The notes beneath the pieces were generated by a model. That model had not been told where the DNA came from, made no database searches, and saw only the letters and a list, made by a program, of their open reading frames with translations. This document shows positions 1 to 8,361 of a stretch of DNA of 64,000 bases, one piece after another. The stretch spans positions 806,001 to 870,000 of the forward strand of contig NZ_QXNY01000002.1 of NCBI RefSeq assembly GCF_003572205.1, given 5' to 3'. The stretch comes from Algihabitans albus (GTDB lineage Bacteria; Pseudomonadota; Alphaproteobacteria; Kiloniellales; DSM-21159). A program made the translations under genes and the position numbers. Position 1 is the first letter of the stretch, and every line of letters begins with the position of its first letter.

Positions 1-203
1 AGGCCGGAGCAGCCCTGGAGTGCCGCCTCAAGCGAACCGGGCTCTCGCAGATCACCGATGACCGTCTCGACATCCAGGTCCTTGAGGTTCAGCCGCGGAC
101 TGCCGCTGCGCAGGAGGGCCCGCACCCGATGGCCCCGCCCCAGCAGGTTGCGCGCCACGGCCGCTCCGACGAAGCCGCTCGCCCCGGTGACCAGGACCGT
201 CAT
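1..203 (-). CDS. hpnA: HpnA, hopanoid-associated sugar epimerase (5' part only)
   Basis: Only the first 67 codons are present; the gene runs off the left edge. The N-terminus reads MTVLVTGASGFVGAAVARNL, the glycine-rich NAD(P)-binding turn (GxxGxxG) of extended short-chain dehydrogenase/epimerases. This is followed by a conserved Arg after the second strand and a DxR-type acidic strand end (VIGDLREP). Its ATG overlaps the stop of the upstream hpnN by 4 nt (ATGA at 200-203), so the two are translationally coupled. HpnA proteins are NAD-dependent epimerase-like enzymes that occur in hopanoid gene clusters. The specific name rests on the neighbours HpnN and HpnM; the visible sequence alone supports only the epimerase family. 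Confidence 0.72.
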   Translation of the reverse strand, partial: MTVLVTGASGFVGAAVARNLLGRGHRVRALLRSGSPRLNLKDLDVETVIGDLREPGSLEAALQGCSG

Positions 204-2824
204 CGTCGTGCGCTCCTCCGGCGGTCCAACAGGTCGATCATGGCCGGCAAGACGACCAGCGTCGCGATCAGCGTCGCGGTAATGGCCAGGGTCAGGAGCT
301 CCCCCATGGAGGCCATGCCGCGATGTCCGGAGATCGCCAGACTCCCGAAGGCCGCCATCGTGGTGAAGGCCGAGAACAACACGCCCGAGCAGGTAGAGCT
401 TCGCAGCACCGCCGCGCCATTGCCTTCCTCGCGCAGTCGCAGGACGAAATGGATGGCGCTGGCAACCCCCAGACCGAAGAGCAGCGGCAGCGCGATGATG
501 TTGGCGAAGTTGAAGGACACCCCCAAGAGCGCGGCGGCGCCCGCGGTCCAAAGCGCAGCCAGCAGCAGCGTCAGGGCAACCAGCGCGATTTCGACCGGTC
601 GACGCAGGACGACGGCGAGAATCACCAGAACGGCCAGGAAAGCGAGTCCGCTGGCAGTGATGAAAGCGGTCAGAATAGCCTCCGCCGCACCGCTGATGAT
701 CACCGGCGCGCCGGTCGCTTGCGGGGCCACGGCCAGCACGGCGGACGCGAAGCTTTGCAAGCCGGCATTGTCCTGCAGCGGCGCAACCGGGCGCAGCTCC
801 AACCGCTCGCTACCGTTCGGCGCTTGCCAACGGCGCACCAGTTCGGGGGGAAGCGCCTGCCGCGTGATCGGCTCCGTCACGGACAACGAAGTCTGCAGTC
901 GCTGCAGAGCCGCGGGGAAGTGGCGCATCAGGCGGTCGTCCAGCTCGGCGGCCGGGGTCTCTTGCTGCTGAGAAAGCCGCTCCAGAGCCGAATTCAGCCG
1001 CGCGGCGGCCGGCCCAACCGGTGCGGGCAGGCGCGTCGCGGCCGCAGCTGTCTCGCGCAATCGGCGATAGTCGTTTGCGAGAGCTGCCGGATCCGAAGCC
1101 GCCCGGCTCGGCTCCGCCAGCAGCAAGGGTTGCAGCACGAAGGCCAGATCGTCGAGGGCAAAGAGCTTTTCGTCCTGGCCGGTCGGGACGAAGTTGGAGA
1201 GGTGCCGGACACTGCCGACCTCCGGTAAGGCCGCAAGCTCGCCGGCGAGCTCGGCCACGCGCGCGGGCTCGTTCGTCACCACCTGGATCAGATAGGGTGT
1301 GGTCTCGACCGACTCGGCCAGCTCGAAGAAGGTTCTGACGGATTCGAAGACCGGGTCTTTCAGGTTGATCGGGTCGAAATCGAACTCGCCGCTGGGCGCC
1401 TTCGCTACCGCCCCGAGCGTGATGAGGACAGCCACGGCCAAGACCGCGCCGTGCGGCAAACGACCGCCCCGTTCGCCCCCGCCCCCTTCACGCCCGCCCT
1501 CGGGTCGCGTGGCGGTCTGGCGCAGCGGCAGCACCGTCAAAAGAGCCGGCAGGACGGTGAAGGTGGCGATCAGCGCGATGATCATCCCGCCGCCGGCGAT
1601 CAAGCCCAGTTCGGCCAGCCCCTTGTAGTCGGTCGGCAGGAACGCGAAAAAGCCGGCTGCGGCGCAGATGGCGGAGAGCAGGATTCCGGGTCCCGTGGCG
1701 CAGAAAGCCGAGGAGAGCGGCGCGGCACTTCGAGTCCGCGCCTCCTCCCGATAACGCAGACAGGCGTGAATGCCGAAGTCGACACCCAAACCGATGAAGA
1801 GAACGGCGAAGGCGACGGAGATCAGGTTCAGGCTGCCCACCGTCAGCGTCGCGAAGGCGGCGGTCCAGATCAGACCCAGCAAGAGTGTCACCACCATCGC
1901 AAAGACCAGACGACCGGATCGCAGTCCGATCCCGAGCAGGAGAGCGACCAGCAGGAGCGAGAGCAGGCCCGCCGTCGAGCCGCCCAGCTCCACCGCCTTG
2001 AGTTCCTCGTGATTCAAGGCCACCGTTCCCGTCAGCCGAACGGCGATGCCATTGGCGGAGGTCAGGCCCAGAGTCTCGATCTCAGCACGCAGCCGGTCGA
2101 TTGCCGCGGCGGCCGGTTTCAGGACGCCGTCGCTCAACTCAGGCTGGATGATCAGAAACCGTCGGTTCGAAGTCAGCAGGTCGGTCTCACCGGCGATCAG
2201 CGCTTGCCAGGACAGCGCGAGCGGCTGACCGACCGTCTGAGCCTCGGCAACGGCTGCCGCGCGGCCCAGCAAGCCGGCCAGGGCGGCCGCCGCCTCCCCC
2301 TCCGCCAGCAGCTGCGGCTGCCCGATCGCCTGTCCAAGGACCTGCGAGAATCCGCCTAGGTCCGGCCGGTCCGCAAGCTGTCCAAGCAGCGGCTGCGCGG
2401 AGACCAGCCGGTCCGAGAGGGCATAGAGATCGTCGAGCTCGAGATACAGCAGACCCGACTCTGCAAAGATCGGCTCGCTGCCAGGCTGGTAGATGTCACG
2501 AAAAAACCCCGGCTCCGCCGACAGAGCTGCGGCCAACGCGTCAGCCGCATTCGAGGCGTCTTCTGGCGTCGGCGCCTCTACGACGGCCACAATCGTGTCG
2601 GAAAATTGAGGGAAAAGGGCGTCGAACCGACTGTCGTTCTGCCGAAAGGGAACCTCCTCGGCAATCATATCGGTCGTCCCAGTGTCGATGCCGAGGCCTT
2701 GAGCAACGTACCATAGACAGGCTGCCGTGAAGAGACTGGCCAAGAGCAGAAGCGGCCAGGCCCGACGCTGCAGTCGGTCGAGCCATCCGACCAACCAATC
2801 CGGTCGCGGATTGACGGCGGTCAT
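200..2824 (-). CDS. hpnN: HpnN, RND/MMPL-family hopanoid transporter
   Basis: The predicted protein has 874 aa. It has one N-terminal transmembrane helix, a large periplasmic loop, and a block of five to six hydrophobic helices around residues 270-440. A second loop and a second helix block close to the C-terminus complete the duplicated RND/MMPL plan of 12 helices. HpnN moves hopanoids from the inner to the outer membrane in alphaproteobacteria such as Rhodopseudomonas. I chose the ATG at 2824 (MTAVNPRP) over an upstream in-frame start because it leaves a short cytoplasmic tail before the first helix. The gene is divergent from hpnM across about 75 nt and overlaps hpnA by 4 nt. The family call is firm; the substrate comes from the hpn context. 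Confidence 0.85.
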   Translation of the reverse strand: MTAVNPRPDWLVGWLDRLQRRAWPLLLLASLFTAACLWYVAQGLGIDTGTTDMIAEEVPFRQNDSRFDALFPQFSDTIVAVVEAPTPEDASNAADALAAALSAEPGFFRDIYQPGSEPIFAESGLLYLELDDLYALSDRLVSAQPLLGQLADRPDLGGFSQVLGQAIGQPQLLAEGEAAAALAGLLGRAAAVAEAQTVGQPLALSWQALIAGETDLLTSNRRFLIIQPELSDGVLKPAAAAIDRLRAEIETLGLTSANGIAVRLTGTVALNHEELKAVELGGSTAGLLSLLLVALLLGIGLRSGRLVFAMVVTLLLGLIWTAAFATLTVGSLNLISVAFAVLFIGLGVDFGIHACLRYREEARTRSAAPLSSAFCATGPGILLSAICAAAGFFAFLPTDYKGLAELGLIAGGGMIIALIATFTVLPALLTVLPLRQTATRPEGGREGGGGERGGRLPHGAVLAVAVLITLGAVAKAPSGEFDFDPINLKDPVFESVRTFFELAESVETTPYLIQVVTNEPARVAELAGELAALPEVGSVRHLSNFVPTGQDEKLFALDDLAFVLQPLLLAEPSRAASDPAALANDYRRLRETAAAATRLPAPVGPAAARLNSALERLSQQQETPAAELDDRLMRHFPAALQRLQTSLSVTEPITRQALPPELVRRWQAPNGSERLELRPVAPLQDNAGLQSFASAVLAVAPQATGAPVIISGAAEAILTAFITASGLAFLAVLVILAVVLRRPVEIALVALTLLLAALWTAGAAALLGVSFNFANIIALPLLFGLGVASAIHFVLRLREEGNGAAVLRSSTCSGVLFSAFTTMAAFGSLAISGHRGMASMGELLTLAITATLIATLVVLPAMIDLLDRRRSARR

Positions 2825-2899
2825 CCTTGCCCCGATGTTTGGTCGGCTCGGGGATCTGCCGTATGTAGAACCACCGCGACCGTCATCTGGAGTCTCCAA

Positions 2900-3592
2900 G
2901 TGTTTCCTTCCGCAAACAAAGCCTTGGCCCGAGCGGCCGTCAATCTTCGCATGCTGTTCGGCGGGTCGCTGGCGGCGGCCGGCCTTGTCGCTGTGCTGTT
3001 CACCGCCTCGTTGCCTTCCTCAGCTCCGGCGCAGGCGGGCGACACGCCAATCGAGACCGTGCAGACCGTGAACGATGCTTTGCTGCACGTGATGGAGAAT
3101 GCGGAAGCATTGGGTTTTCAGGGCCGGCAAGACTATCTGACACCGGTGTTGATGCAGACCTTCGAGTTTCCCGCGATGGCACGCTTGGCTGCCGGACGCT
3201 ACTGGGGACGCTTCAGCGGCGAGGAAAAGCGCGAACTCGTCACTCACTTCACTGACCTCAGCGTTTCGACCTTCGCCGCCCGCTTCGATGGCTATTCCGG
3301 TGAAACCTGGAAAATCGAAGGCACAACAGAGGCGCCCCGCGGCGGCACCATCGTAGAGAATCGTTTAATCACAGGCAAAGGCAGGGTGATTGCGATCAAC
3401 TACCTGATGCATCAGACAGAGGCCGGAGACTGGCGGATCATCGACGTCTACCTCGACGGCAACATCAGCGAACTGGCGCTCCGGCGAAGCGAATTCAACT
3501 CCGTCTTGCGGAACGGCGGCGTGCGTCACCTGTTCGAACAGATCGCCCAGCAGGTCGACCGGCTGTCGAGTCAGCCCATGCAGACCAACTAG
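2900..3592 (+). CDS. hpnM: HpnM, MlaC/Ttg2D-like periplasmic protein of hopanoid clusters
   Basis: The protein has 230 aa and a Sec signal peptide (hydrophobic core LAAAGLVAVLF, probable cleavage after APAQA). A MlaC/toluene-tolerance (Ttg2D) domain follows. MlaC-type proteins carry lipids across the periplasm, and HpnM is the paralogue found with the hopanoid transporter HpnN. The family pattern is visible: an FEFPAMARLAAGRYW-like helix, a central TFAARFDGYSGE segment, and a closing W-R-I-x-D-V-Y-x-D-G strand. The start is a GTG at 2900 preceded by GGAG about 8 nt upstream. An ATG at 2951, directly before the signal peptide core, is a possible alternative. It is divergent from hpnN and convergent with ispA. 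Confidence 0.83.
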   Translation: MFPSANKALARAAVNLRMLFGGSLAAAGLVAVLFTASLPSSAPAQAGDTPIETVQTVNDALLHVMENAEALGFQGRQDYLTPVLMQTFEFPAMARLAAGRYWGRFSGEEKRELVTHFTDLSVSTFAARFDGYSGETWKIEGTTEAPRGGTIVENRLITGKGRVIAINYLMHQTEAGDWRIIDVYLDGNISELALRRSEFNSVLRNGGVRHLFEQIAQQVDRLSSQPMQTN

Positions 3593-3657
3593 ACCGGACC
3601 CCGAACAGGCTTCACCGAGACCTGCCGATAGGCAGGCCGCCAGCTTGGGAGTCGATC

Positions 3658-4560
3658 TCAGTTGGAGCGCTCGAGGACGAAGCGCGTGAGCTGCCGCAAG
3701 GTTTGGGCGCGAGGTCCGAAGGAGGCCAGCCGCTCCGCCGCCGACTCGGCCAGACGCTCGGCTTCCGCCCGCGCGCCCTCCACGCCGAGCATGCCGACGA
3801 AGGTGGCCTTGCCCATCTCGATATCCTGGCCCGCGGGCTTACCGAGATCCTCGGCGGTCGAGGTGACGTCCAACAGGTCGTCGACAATCTGAAAGCAGAG
3901 GCCCAGGTCGGCCGCATAGCCGGTCAAGCGGGCGCGATCCTCCGCCGAGGCTTGGCCCAGGATCGCACCTGCCTGGCAGGAAAACCCGATGAGAGCTCCG
4001 GTTTTCAGGGCCTGCAGGGTTTTGATGCCATCTAGATCGAGGTCGTGGCGGTCCGGAGAGATATCGACCATTTGCCCCCCGACCATGCCGTCCTTGCCGC
4101 CCGCTTGCGCCAAAGCCGCCACCAAGGCGATCCGAACGTCCGCCGAAGGGTGAGTCGCTGAATCCGCCAGCACGGCAAAAGCTTCGGTCAGCAAGCCGTC
4201 ACCGGCCAGAATCGCAATTGCCTCGTCGAACCGCTTGTGCGCCGTCAGCCGCCCCCGCCGCAGGTCGCTGTCGTCCATGGCCGGAAGGTCGTCGTGCACC
4301 AGACTGTAGCAGTGCACCATCTCGACCGCCGCGCCGGCGCGCAAGGCGCGCGCCTCCGGCACATCGAACAGGGCCGCGCTCTCCACGGCCAGGAAAGGCC
4401 GCAGGCGCTTGCCGCCGTCCAGGCTGCTATAGCGCATCGCCTCGATGACCTTGGCGTAGGGCGCCGAAGAGGCCGGCAAGAGTGCCTCCAACGTCGCCTC
4501 CACACGCGCCGCCCCGGCTTGCAGGCGCTGCATCAGGGCGTCGCCGTCTCCCCCGTCCAT
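3658..4560 (-). CDS. ispA: Polyprenyl (farnesyl) diphosphate synthase
   Basis: The protein has 300 aa and is a trans-isoprenyl diphosphate synthase. It makes farnesyl diphosphate from IPP and DMAPP/GPP, the precursor of squalene and hopanoids, quinones and undecaprenyl phosphate. The first aspartate-rich motif DDLPAMDD lies near residue 90 and is followed by RRG. The second, DDLLD, lies near residue 230. The GGKRLRP motif near residue 50 and the KTGALI segment are also present. The insertion of two residues in the first motif (DDx4D) is typical of bacterial type II FPP synthases. I start it at the ATG at 4560 (MDGGDGD), giving the usual length of about 300 aa. The position next to hpn genes fits a supply role, though it is convergent with hpnM rather than co-transcribed. 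Confidence 0.88.
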   Translation of the reverse strand: MDGGDGDALMQRLQAGAARVEATLEALLPASSAPYAKVIEAMRYSSLDGGKRLRPFLAVESAALFDVPEARALRAGAAVEMVHCYSLVHDDLPAMDDSDLRRGRLTAHKRFDEAIAILAGDGLLTEAFAVLADSATHPSADVRIALVAALAQAGGKDGMVGGQMVDISPDRHDLDLDGIKTLQALKTGALIGFSCQAGAILGQASAEDRARLTGYAADLGLCFQIVDDLLDVTSTAEDLGKPAGQDIEMGKATFVGMLGVEGARAEAERLAESAAERLASFGPRAQTLRQLTRFVLERSN

Positions 4561-4712
4561 AAGTCCCCGCCGATGGTTTCTCGATTGCTCCTGAGGGGGT
4601 TCTAGCACAGCCGCGGCAAGCTGCCGCAAGCCCGTAACGGATTGCCCGCTAACGGTCACGCGCAACCGGCCGACCGATCGCTGACGACCGTTTCACGTGG
4701 CGAACCGCTTCG

Positions 4713-5966
4713 TCAGCCGGTCTCGTCCGCCGTCGCGTTGGCGCGCTCCAGCATCGCAGCGAGCAGGACGTTGCAGCCGGCCTCCAAGTCGTCCGGCGTG
4801 GCGTTCTCGATCTCGTTGTGGCTGATGCCGTCTTCGCAGGGCACGAAGATCATCCCGGTGGGCGTCACCTTGGAAAGGTAGATGGCGTCGTGGCCGGCAC
4901 CGGAGACCATGCGGCGATGGGAATAGCCGGCGGCCTGCGCGCCGCGCTCCACGGCGTCGACGCAGGCCGGATCGAAGGGCATCGGCGGCAAGGTCCAGAT
5001 CTCTTCGATCTCGAGCTCCAGCTTCGCCGTCTCCGCGATGTCCCGACAGCCCTCGCGCAAGGCCGCGTTCATGCCATCCAGACGCGCCTCCTCGGGATGG
5101 CGCAAATCGACCGTGAACCAGACCTGACCGGGAATGACGTTGCGCGAGTTCGGGCGGTTCACCAGCATACCGACAGTGGCACAGGCATCCGGCTGGAAGT
5201 CGAATCCGATCCGGTTGACCAGTTCCACCATGCGGGCCGCCCCGACCAGTGCGTTGCGGCGTCGGGCCATGGGCGTCGGGCCGGCATGGGCCTCCTGCCC
5301 AGTCACGGTGATTTCGTACCAGCGCTGCCCTTGGCCGCCGGTGACCACACCGATTGTCTTGCCCTCGGCCTCCAGGATCGGGCCCTGCTCGATATGCGCC
5401 TCGAAGTAAGCCCCAATCGGATGCTGGCCCACCGGCTCCGGACCGCGGTAGCCGATGCGCTCCAACTCCTGGCGCACGCTCTTGCCGTCGATATCCTTGG
5501 TTTCCAGGCAGGCCTCCAGATCGAAGTCGCCGACGAAGGCCCCGGACCCGAAGGTGGCCGGCGGAAAGCGCGAACCCTCTTCGTTCGTCCAAACCGCGAC
5601 TTCCATTGGTGCTTCAGTCTCGTAGCCGGCATCGTTCAGGCTTCGCATCACCTCGAGTCCGGCCAGAACCCCATAGACGCCGTCGAACTTGCCGCCGGTC
5701 GGCTGGCTGTCCAGATGGCTGCCCGTCACGATCGGCTTCAGCGCGTCGTTGCGTCCGGGGCGGCGCGCGAAGATGTTGCCGATGCCGTCCACCGTGACGC
5801 TGCAGCCCGCCTCCTCGCACCAGCGCACGAAGAGATCCCGGCTTTCGCGGTCCAGGTCGGTCAGCGCCAGTCGGCAAACACCCCCCTTCGCCGTGGCGCC
5901 GATCCGCGCCATCTCCATCAGGCTGTCCCAGAGACGCTTGCCATCGACGCGCAGATTCTTCTCCAT
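4713..5966 (-). CDS. M20-family N-carbamoyl-L-amino-acid hydrolase / amidase-type Zn hydrolase
   Basis: The protein has 417 aa. It belongs to the M20/M28-fold hydrolases typified by N-carbamoyl-L-amino acid hydrolase, beta-ureidopropionase and allantoate amidohydrolase. The metal-binding segments are clear: GSHLDSQPTGGKFDGVYG (His and Asp), then NEEGSRF with the catalytic Glu pair. An ALVGAARMVE lid/dimerisation region follows, then a late SGAGHDAIYL with the last metal-ligand His. Enzymes of this family release ammonia and CO2 from carbamoyl or ureido groups in pyrimidine, hydantoin or purine breakdown. The exact substrate cannot be read from sequence. I prefer the ATG at 5966 (MEKNLRVDG) over an upstream GTG at 6005. 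It stands alone, with no hydantoinase gene beside it. Confidence 0.82.
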   Translation of the reverse strand: MEKNLRVDGKRLWDSLMEMARIGATAKGGVCRLALTDLDRESRDLFVRWCEEAGCSVTVDGIGNIFARRPGRNDALKPIVTGSHLDSQPTGGKFDGVYGVLAGLEVMRSLNDAGYETEAPMEVAVWTNEEGSRFPPATFGSGAFVGDFDLEACLETKDIDGKSVRQELERIGYRGPEPVGQHPIGAYFEAHIEQGPILEAEGKTIGVVTGGQGQRWYEITVTGQEAHAGPTPMARRRNALVGAARMVELVNRIGFDFQPDACATVGMLVNRPNSRNVIPGQVWFTVDLRHPEEARLDGMNAALREGCRDIAETAKLELEIEEIWTLPPMPFDPACVDAVERGAQAAGYSHRRMVSGAGHDAIYLSKVTPTGMIFVPCEDGISHNEIENATPDDLEAGCNVLLAAMLERANATADETG

Positions 5967-6060
5967 GAGCCTCTCGGTTTCCTTCGCTGGTGTCCTCTCC
6001 GGCACAAACTAACCCCGAGCGAACCGCTCAGGCCAGCAATCTGCATACGATTTGGTATCC

Positions 6061-6711
6061 ATGCGCATCGTCGAAGGCAAGAAACAGCGCGACCTCTCGC
6101 CGGAGGCCTTCGCCGACTTGGCAAGCGGCTTTGCAGGGATCGCCCTGGACCTCGGCACCGGCGACGGGAGCTTCGTCCTGCGCCGGGCAAGGACGGAACC
6201 GGGCGTGCTCTGCATCGGGCTGGACGCGGTTGCGGAGGCCATGGCGGAGAGCGCCCGCCGGGCGCGGGCCAAACCGGCCAAGGGCGGCGCGGCGAATGCC
6301 CTCTACGTCGTCGCTCGGGCCGAAGATCTGCCGTCGGAGCTGGCCGGGCGCTGCGATGCGATTACGATCAACTACCCTTGGGGATCGCTGCTGAAGGCGG
6401 TGAGCGAACCGCAGCAGGAGGTCCTGGCGGGGATTGCCGCCTGTGCCAAACCCGGCGCGCGGGTCACGCTGCTCATCAACCTCGCGCCCTTCGAGGACCC
6501 GGACCAACGCGACCGTCTGGGCCTCAACGAACTGGACGCGGAGCTGGCGGAACAAAGACTCGGGCCGGCTTACCTGGCCGCCGGCCTGAAGATCGGAAAG
6601 ATCGACCTCCATCTCGGCGAGTTGCCCGAACGGACCTCGTGGGGCCGCAGACTGGTTGTCGGAAGTCGGCGCAAAACACTCGAAATCAAAAGTCAAAAAT
6701 CATATATTTAA
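6061..6711 (+). CDS. KamB/NpmA-like 16S rRNA (adenine-1408-N1)-methyltransferase
   Basis: The protein has 216 aa and a class I SAM-dependent methyltransferase fold. It matches, from memory, the aminoglycoside-resistance enzymes KamB (Streptoalloteichus) and NpmA, which methylate N1 of A1408 in helix 44 of 16S rRNA. The same residue numbers hold as in NpmA: D30 in DLGTGDG, D55, E88 in ARAEDLP, and P106-W107-G108 in NYPWGSLL. The KPAKGGAANALYV stretch (71-83) is shared with KamB. TSW at 192-194 and R204 keep the spacing of NpmA W197 and R207. A1408 methylation blocks kanamycin, apramycin, gentamicin and related drugs. The start is the ATG at 6061, which matches family N-termini; no clear Shine-Dalgarno sequence precedes it. 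The final 20 codons and downstream DNA are strikingly AT-rich. Family confidence is high; activity is untested. Confidence 0.85.
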   Translation: MRIVEGKKQRDLSPEAFADLASGFAGIALDLGTGDGSFVLRRARTEPGVLCIGLDAVAEAMAESARRARAKPAKGGAANALYVVARAEDLPSELAGRCDAITINYPWGSLLKAVSEPQQEVLAGIAACAKPGARVTLLINLAPFEDPDQRDRLGLNELDAELAEQRLGPAYLAAGLKIGKIDLHLGELPERTSWGRRLVVGSRRKTLEIKSQKSYI

Positions 6712-6726
6712 ATTGGTTATTCAGTT

Positions 6727-7845
6727 TTATTCATCTTTTATGAGAGCATTGAAGGCATCGCGCTTCGACAGATGGGTGGTTTCGGCCAGAGCAGCGGCCA
6801 GGGTCTTGGTTGCAACGCCGGCCGCTTGCAGGCGTCTGGCCAGGGCAGCGAGCTTGGAGTCGAGCTGGCCGGCCTCGCCCGGCTCGCACTCCGCCACGAC
6901 CAGCCAGACCTCGCCTTGAGGAAGCGGTGCCTCCGCCAACGCGATCAAGCTGCCGCGGCGCGACTCTTCCTGCGGATCGTTCGGCGCGACGATCAGGACT
7001 GCTTCGCGGTCGCCGACGGTTTTGGCGACCAACGAGAGGAGTCCTTCACCCTGCCCGGCGGGAAGGGGCAGCAGCAGGCCTGCGCCGGAGTCGGCCAGGC
7101 GCGCCAGAAGATCGCGCCGGGCCGGCTTGCCGTTCGGCCAGCGACGCAGACGGCTCCAGGTTTCGGCCGCGAGGCCCGAGAGCGCCCGGGCTCCCTCCGC
7201 CGCACTCCAGCCGCCTACCAAGGTTGCCTGACCGCCGGCCTCCGCCGTGAGCCTCACCGCCTCGGCCTGGAGGCCGAGATCGTCGCTTTCCAGAAGCACG
7301 CGACCGCCCGCCGCTATTTCCCGCAGCAAGCCCTCCAGCCCGCGCGTCAGTCGCAGATCGGCCAAACGCCGGGCGGCAGCCAGCCGTGCATCCTCCCGCC
7401 CGGCCGGCCCCGCAAGAAACAGCGCACCCGCCGGCGCGTGCGCGCCGGTCGGAGAGATCTCCATCTCCAACCGCGCGGTCGAGTCGCTCAGCCCGGCGAT
7501 GAAGTTCCGGTCGAGGTCCGCCGCCCCTTTATCGGCGGCGAAGCCGAAGGTGCGGCGGGTGAGCGGCAAGGTCCGGCGGCGTAAGATCAAGGGCTCACCC
7601 GGCAGCCAAGCCGGATTGAGGGTCGCCCGCAGGTGCTGCGTCATCCCTTGGCAGGTCAAAGTCAGCTCGACCGCCCCCCGCAGACCCGCCACGGCGTCCA
7701 TATCGCCCTCCAGGGCGACACCCAGGACACAGGTGCCGCGCGGGCTCAGATCCGCCTCGGGAACCAGTTCGAGAGTCTTGGAATGGCTGGCCCTGACGTT
7801 GGGATGGCCGCGGGCGGTCAGAATCGGGCCGGAGGGTGCGTGCAT
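6727..7845 (-). CDS. DUF371 protein fused to a degenerate RsmI-like domain
   Basis: The protein has 372 aa in two parts. Residues 8-132 fit DUF371, known mainly from archaea: [16 protein letters not shown] at 11-26 and [12 protein letters not shown] at 33-44. Residues of about 140-372 resemble, by eye, the 16S rRNA C1402 2'-O-methyltransferase RsmI. The segment at 207-225 (ending ARALSGL) matches the RsmI stretch after its SAM loop, [11 protein letters not shown] matches its late strand, and THLSKRDAF at 357-365 matches its C-terminal helix-turn-helix. The RsmI active-site signatures (SDAGTP and EDTR types) are missing; SDDLGLQ replaces the former at 187-193. It may therefore bind RNA or SAM without classical catalysis. 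The start is the ATG at 7845. It is convergent with the A1408-type methyltransferase (15 nt apart) and divergent from rpsL. The function is unknown. Confidence 0.7.
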   Translation of the reverse strand: MHAPSGPILTARGHPNVRASHSKTLELVPEADLSPRGTCVLGVALEGDMDAVAGLRGAVELTLTCQGMTQHLRATLNPAWLPGEPLILRRRTLPLTRRTFGFAADKGAADLDRNFIAGLSDSTARLEMEISPTGAHAPAGALFLAGPAGREDARLAAARRLADLRLTRGLEGLLREIAAGGRVLLESDDLGLQAEAVRLTAEAGGQATLVGGWSAAEGARALSGLAAETWSRLRRWPNGKPARRDLLARLADSGAGLLLPLPAGQGEGLLSLVAKTVGDREAVLIVAPNDPQEESRRGSLIALAEAPLPQGEVWLVVAECEPGEAGQLDSKLAALARRLQAAGVATKTLAAALAETTHLSKRDAFNALIKDE

Positions 7846-7881
7846 CGCACTAGGATACCCGAGAAAAAGCGGCGGCTGCAC

Positions 7882-7910
7882 TTGATCTGGCGCCCTGGAT
7901 CGGCTACATG
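7882..7910 (+). promoter_or_regulatory. Candidate sigma-70-type promoter of the solitary rpsL
   Basis: TTGATC at 7882-7887 and TACATG at 7905-7910 are separated by exactly 17 nt and lie about 38 nt upstream of the rpsL ATG. The -35 is a fair match and the -10 is weak. It sits in the 102-nt divergent gap shared with the DUF371 gene. Confidence 0.3.
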
Positions 7911-7947
7911 GCGCGCTCTCTCGAAACACGTCAGCCATAGAGCGCTT

Positions 7948-8319
7948 ATGCCCACGATTAATCAGTTGATCCGCAAGCCGCGTAAAGACAAGACCGGCGC
8001 GGGTCGCAGCCTCGGCCTGGAAAACAACCCGCAGCTCCGCGGCGTCTGCACGCGCGTCTACACCGTGACGCCGCGTAAGCCGAACTCGGCGCTGCGCAAG
8101 GTCGCGCGCGTGCGCATGACCAACGGTCACGAGATCACCGCCTATATCCCCGGCGAGGGCCATAACCTGCAGGAGCACTCCGTGGTGCTGGTGCAGGGCG
8201 GCGGCCCGAACGACCTGCCCGGCGTCTACTTCCGCGTGGTGCGCGGCGCGCTGGACACCCAGGGCGTCAAGGACCGCAAGCAGAAGCGTTCCCGCTACGG
8301 CGCCACGCGCCCGAAGTAA
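7948..8319 (+). CDS. rpsL: Divergent, solitary 30S ribosomal protein S12
   Basis: The protein has 123 aa and aligns without gaps to bacterial S12. It keeps the N-terminus [15 protein letters not shown], the core [13 protein letters not shown] (44-56), [11 protein letters not shown] (69-79), LPGV (90-93) and GVKDRKQ (106-112). It departs from the family at positions that are almost invariant: Arg43 instead of Lys and Asn88 instead of Lys. Residues 86-88 read GPN where RVK is usual, 94-96 read YFR, residue 30 is Leu not Lys, and the 16-27 loop is unlike normal S12. Lys43 and Lys88 are the classical sites of streptomycin-resistance changes. Asp89, the RimO target, is kept. No rpsG, fusA or tuf follows, so this is probably a second copy outside the str operon. 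A strong terminator ends it. Confidence 0.93.
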   Translation: MPTINQLIRKPRKDKTGAGRSLGLENNPQLRGVCTRVYTVTPRKPNSALRKVARVRMTNGHEITAYIPGEGHNLQEHSVVLVQGGGPNDLPGVYFRVVRGALDTQGVKDRKQKRSRYGATRPK

Positions 8320-8361
8320 GCGGTTCCGGCGGGCGTCAGGGCTCGCCGATTCGAATTTTCG

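Noticed and set aside
3615-3645. CCTGCC-GATA-GGCAGG-type hairpin between hpnM and ispA as a terminator
   Set aside because: The stem is short and has no T run on either strand.
6052-6060. A TTG start three codons upstream of the A1408-type methyltransferase ATG
   Set aside because: The ATG at 6061 aligns with the N-termini of NpmA and KamB and makes D30, D55, E88 and W107 fall at the same numbers.
7948-8319. Reading this rpsL as the ordinary str-operon copy
   Set aside because: A strong terminator follows, rpsG, fusA and tuf are absent, and the flanking genes face other ways. The residue changes at 43 and 88 also make it unusual.
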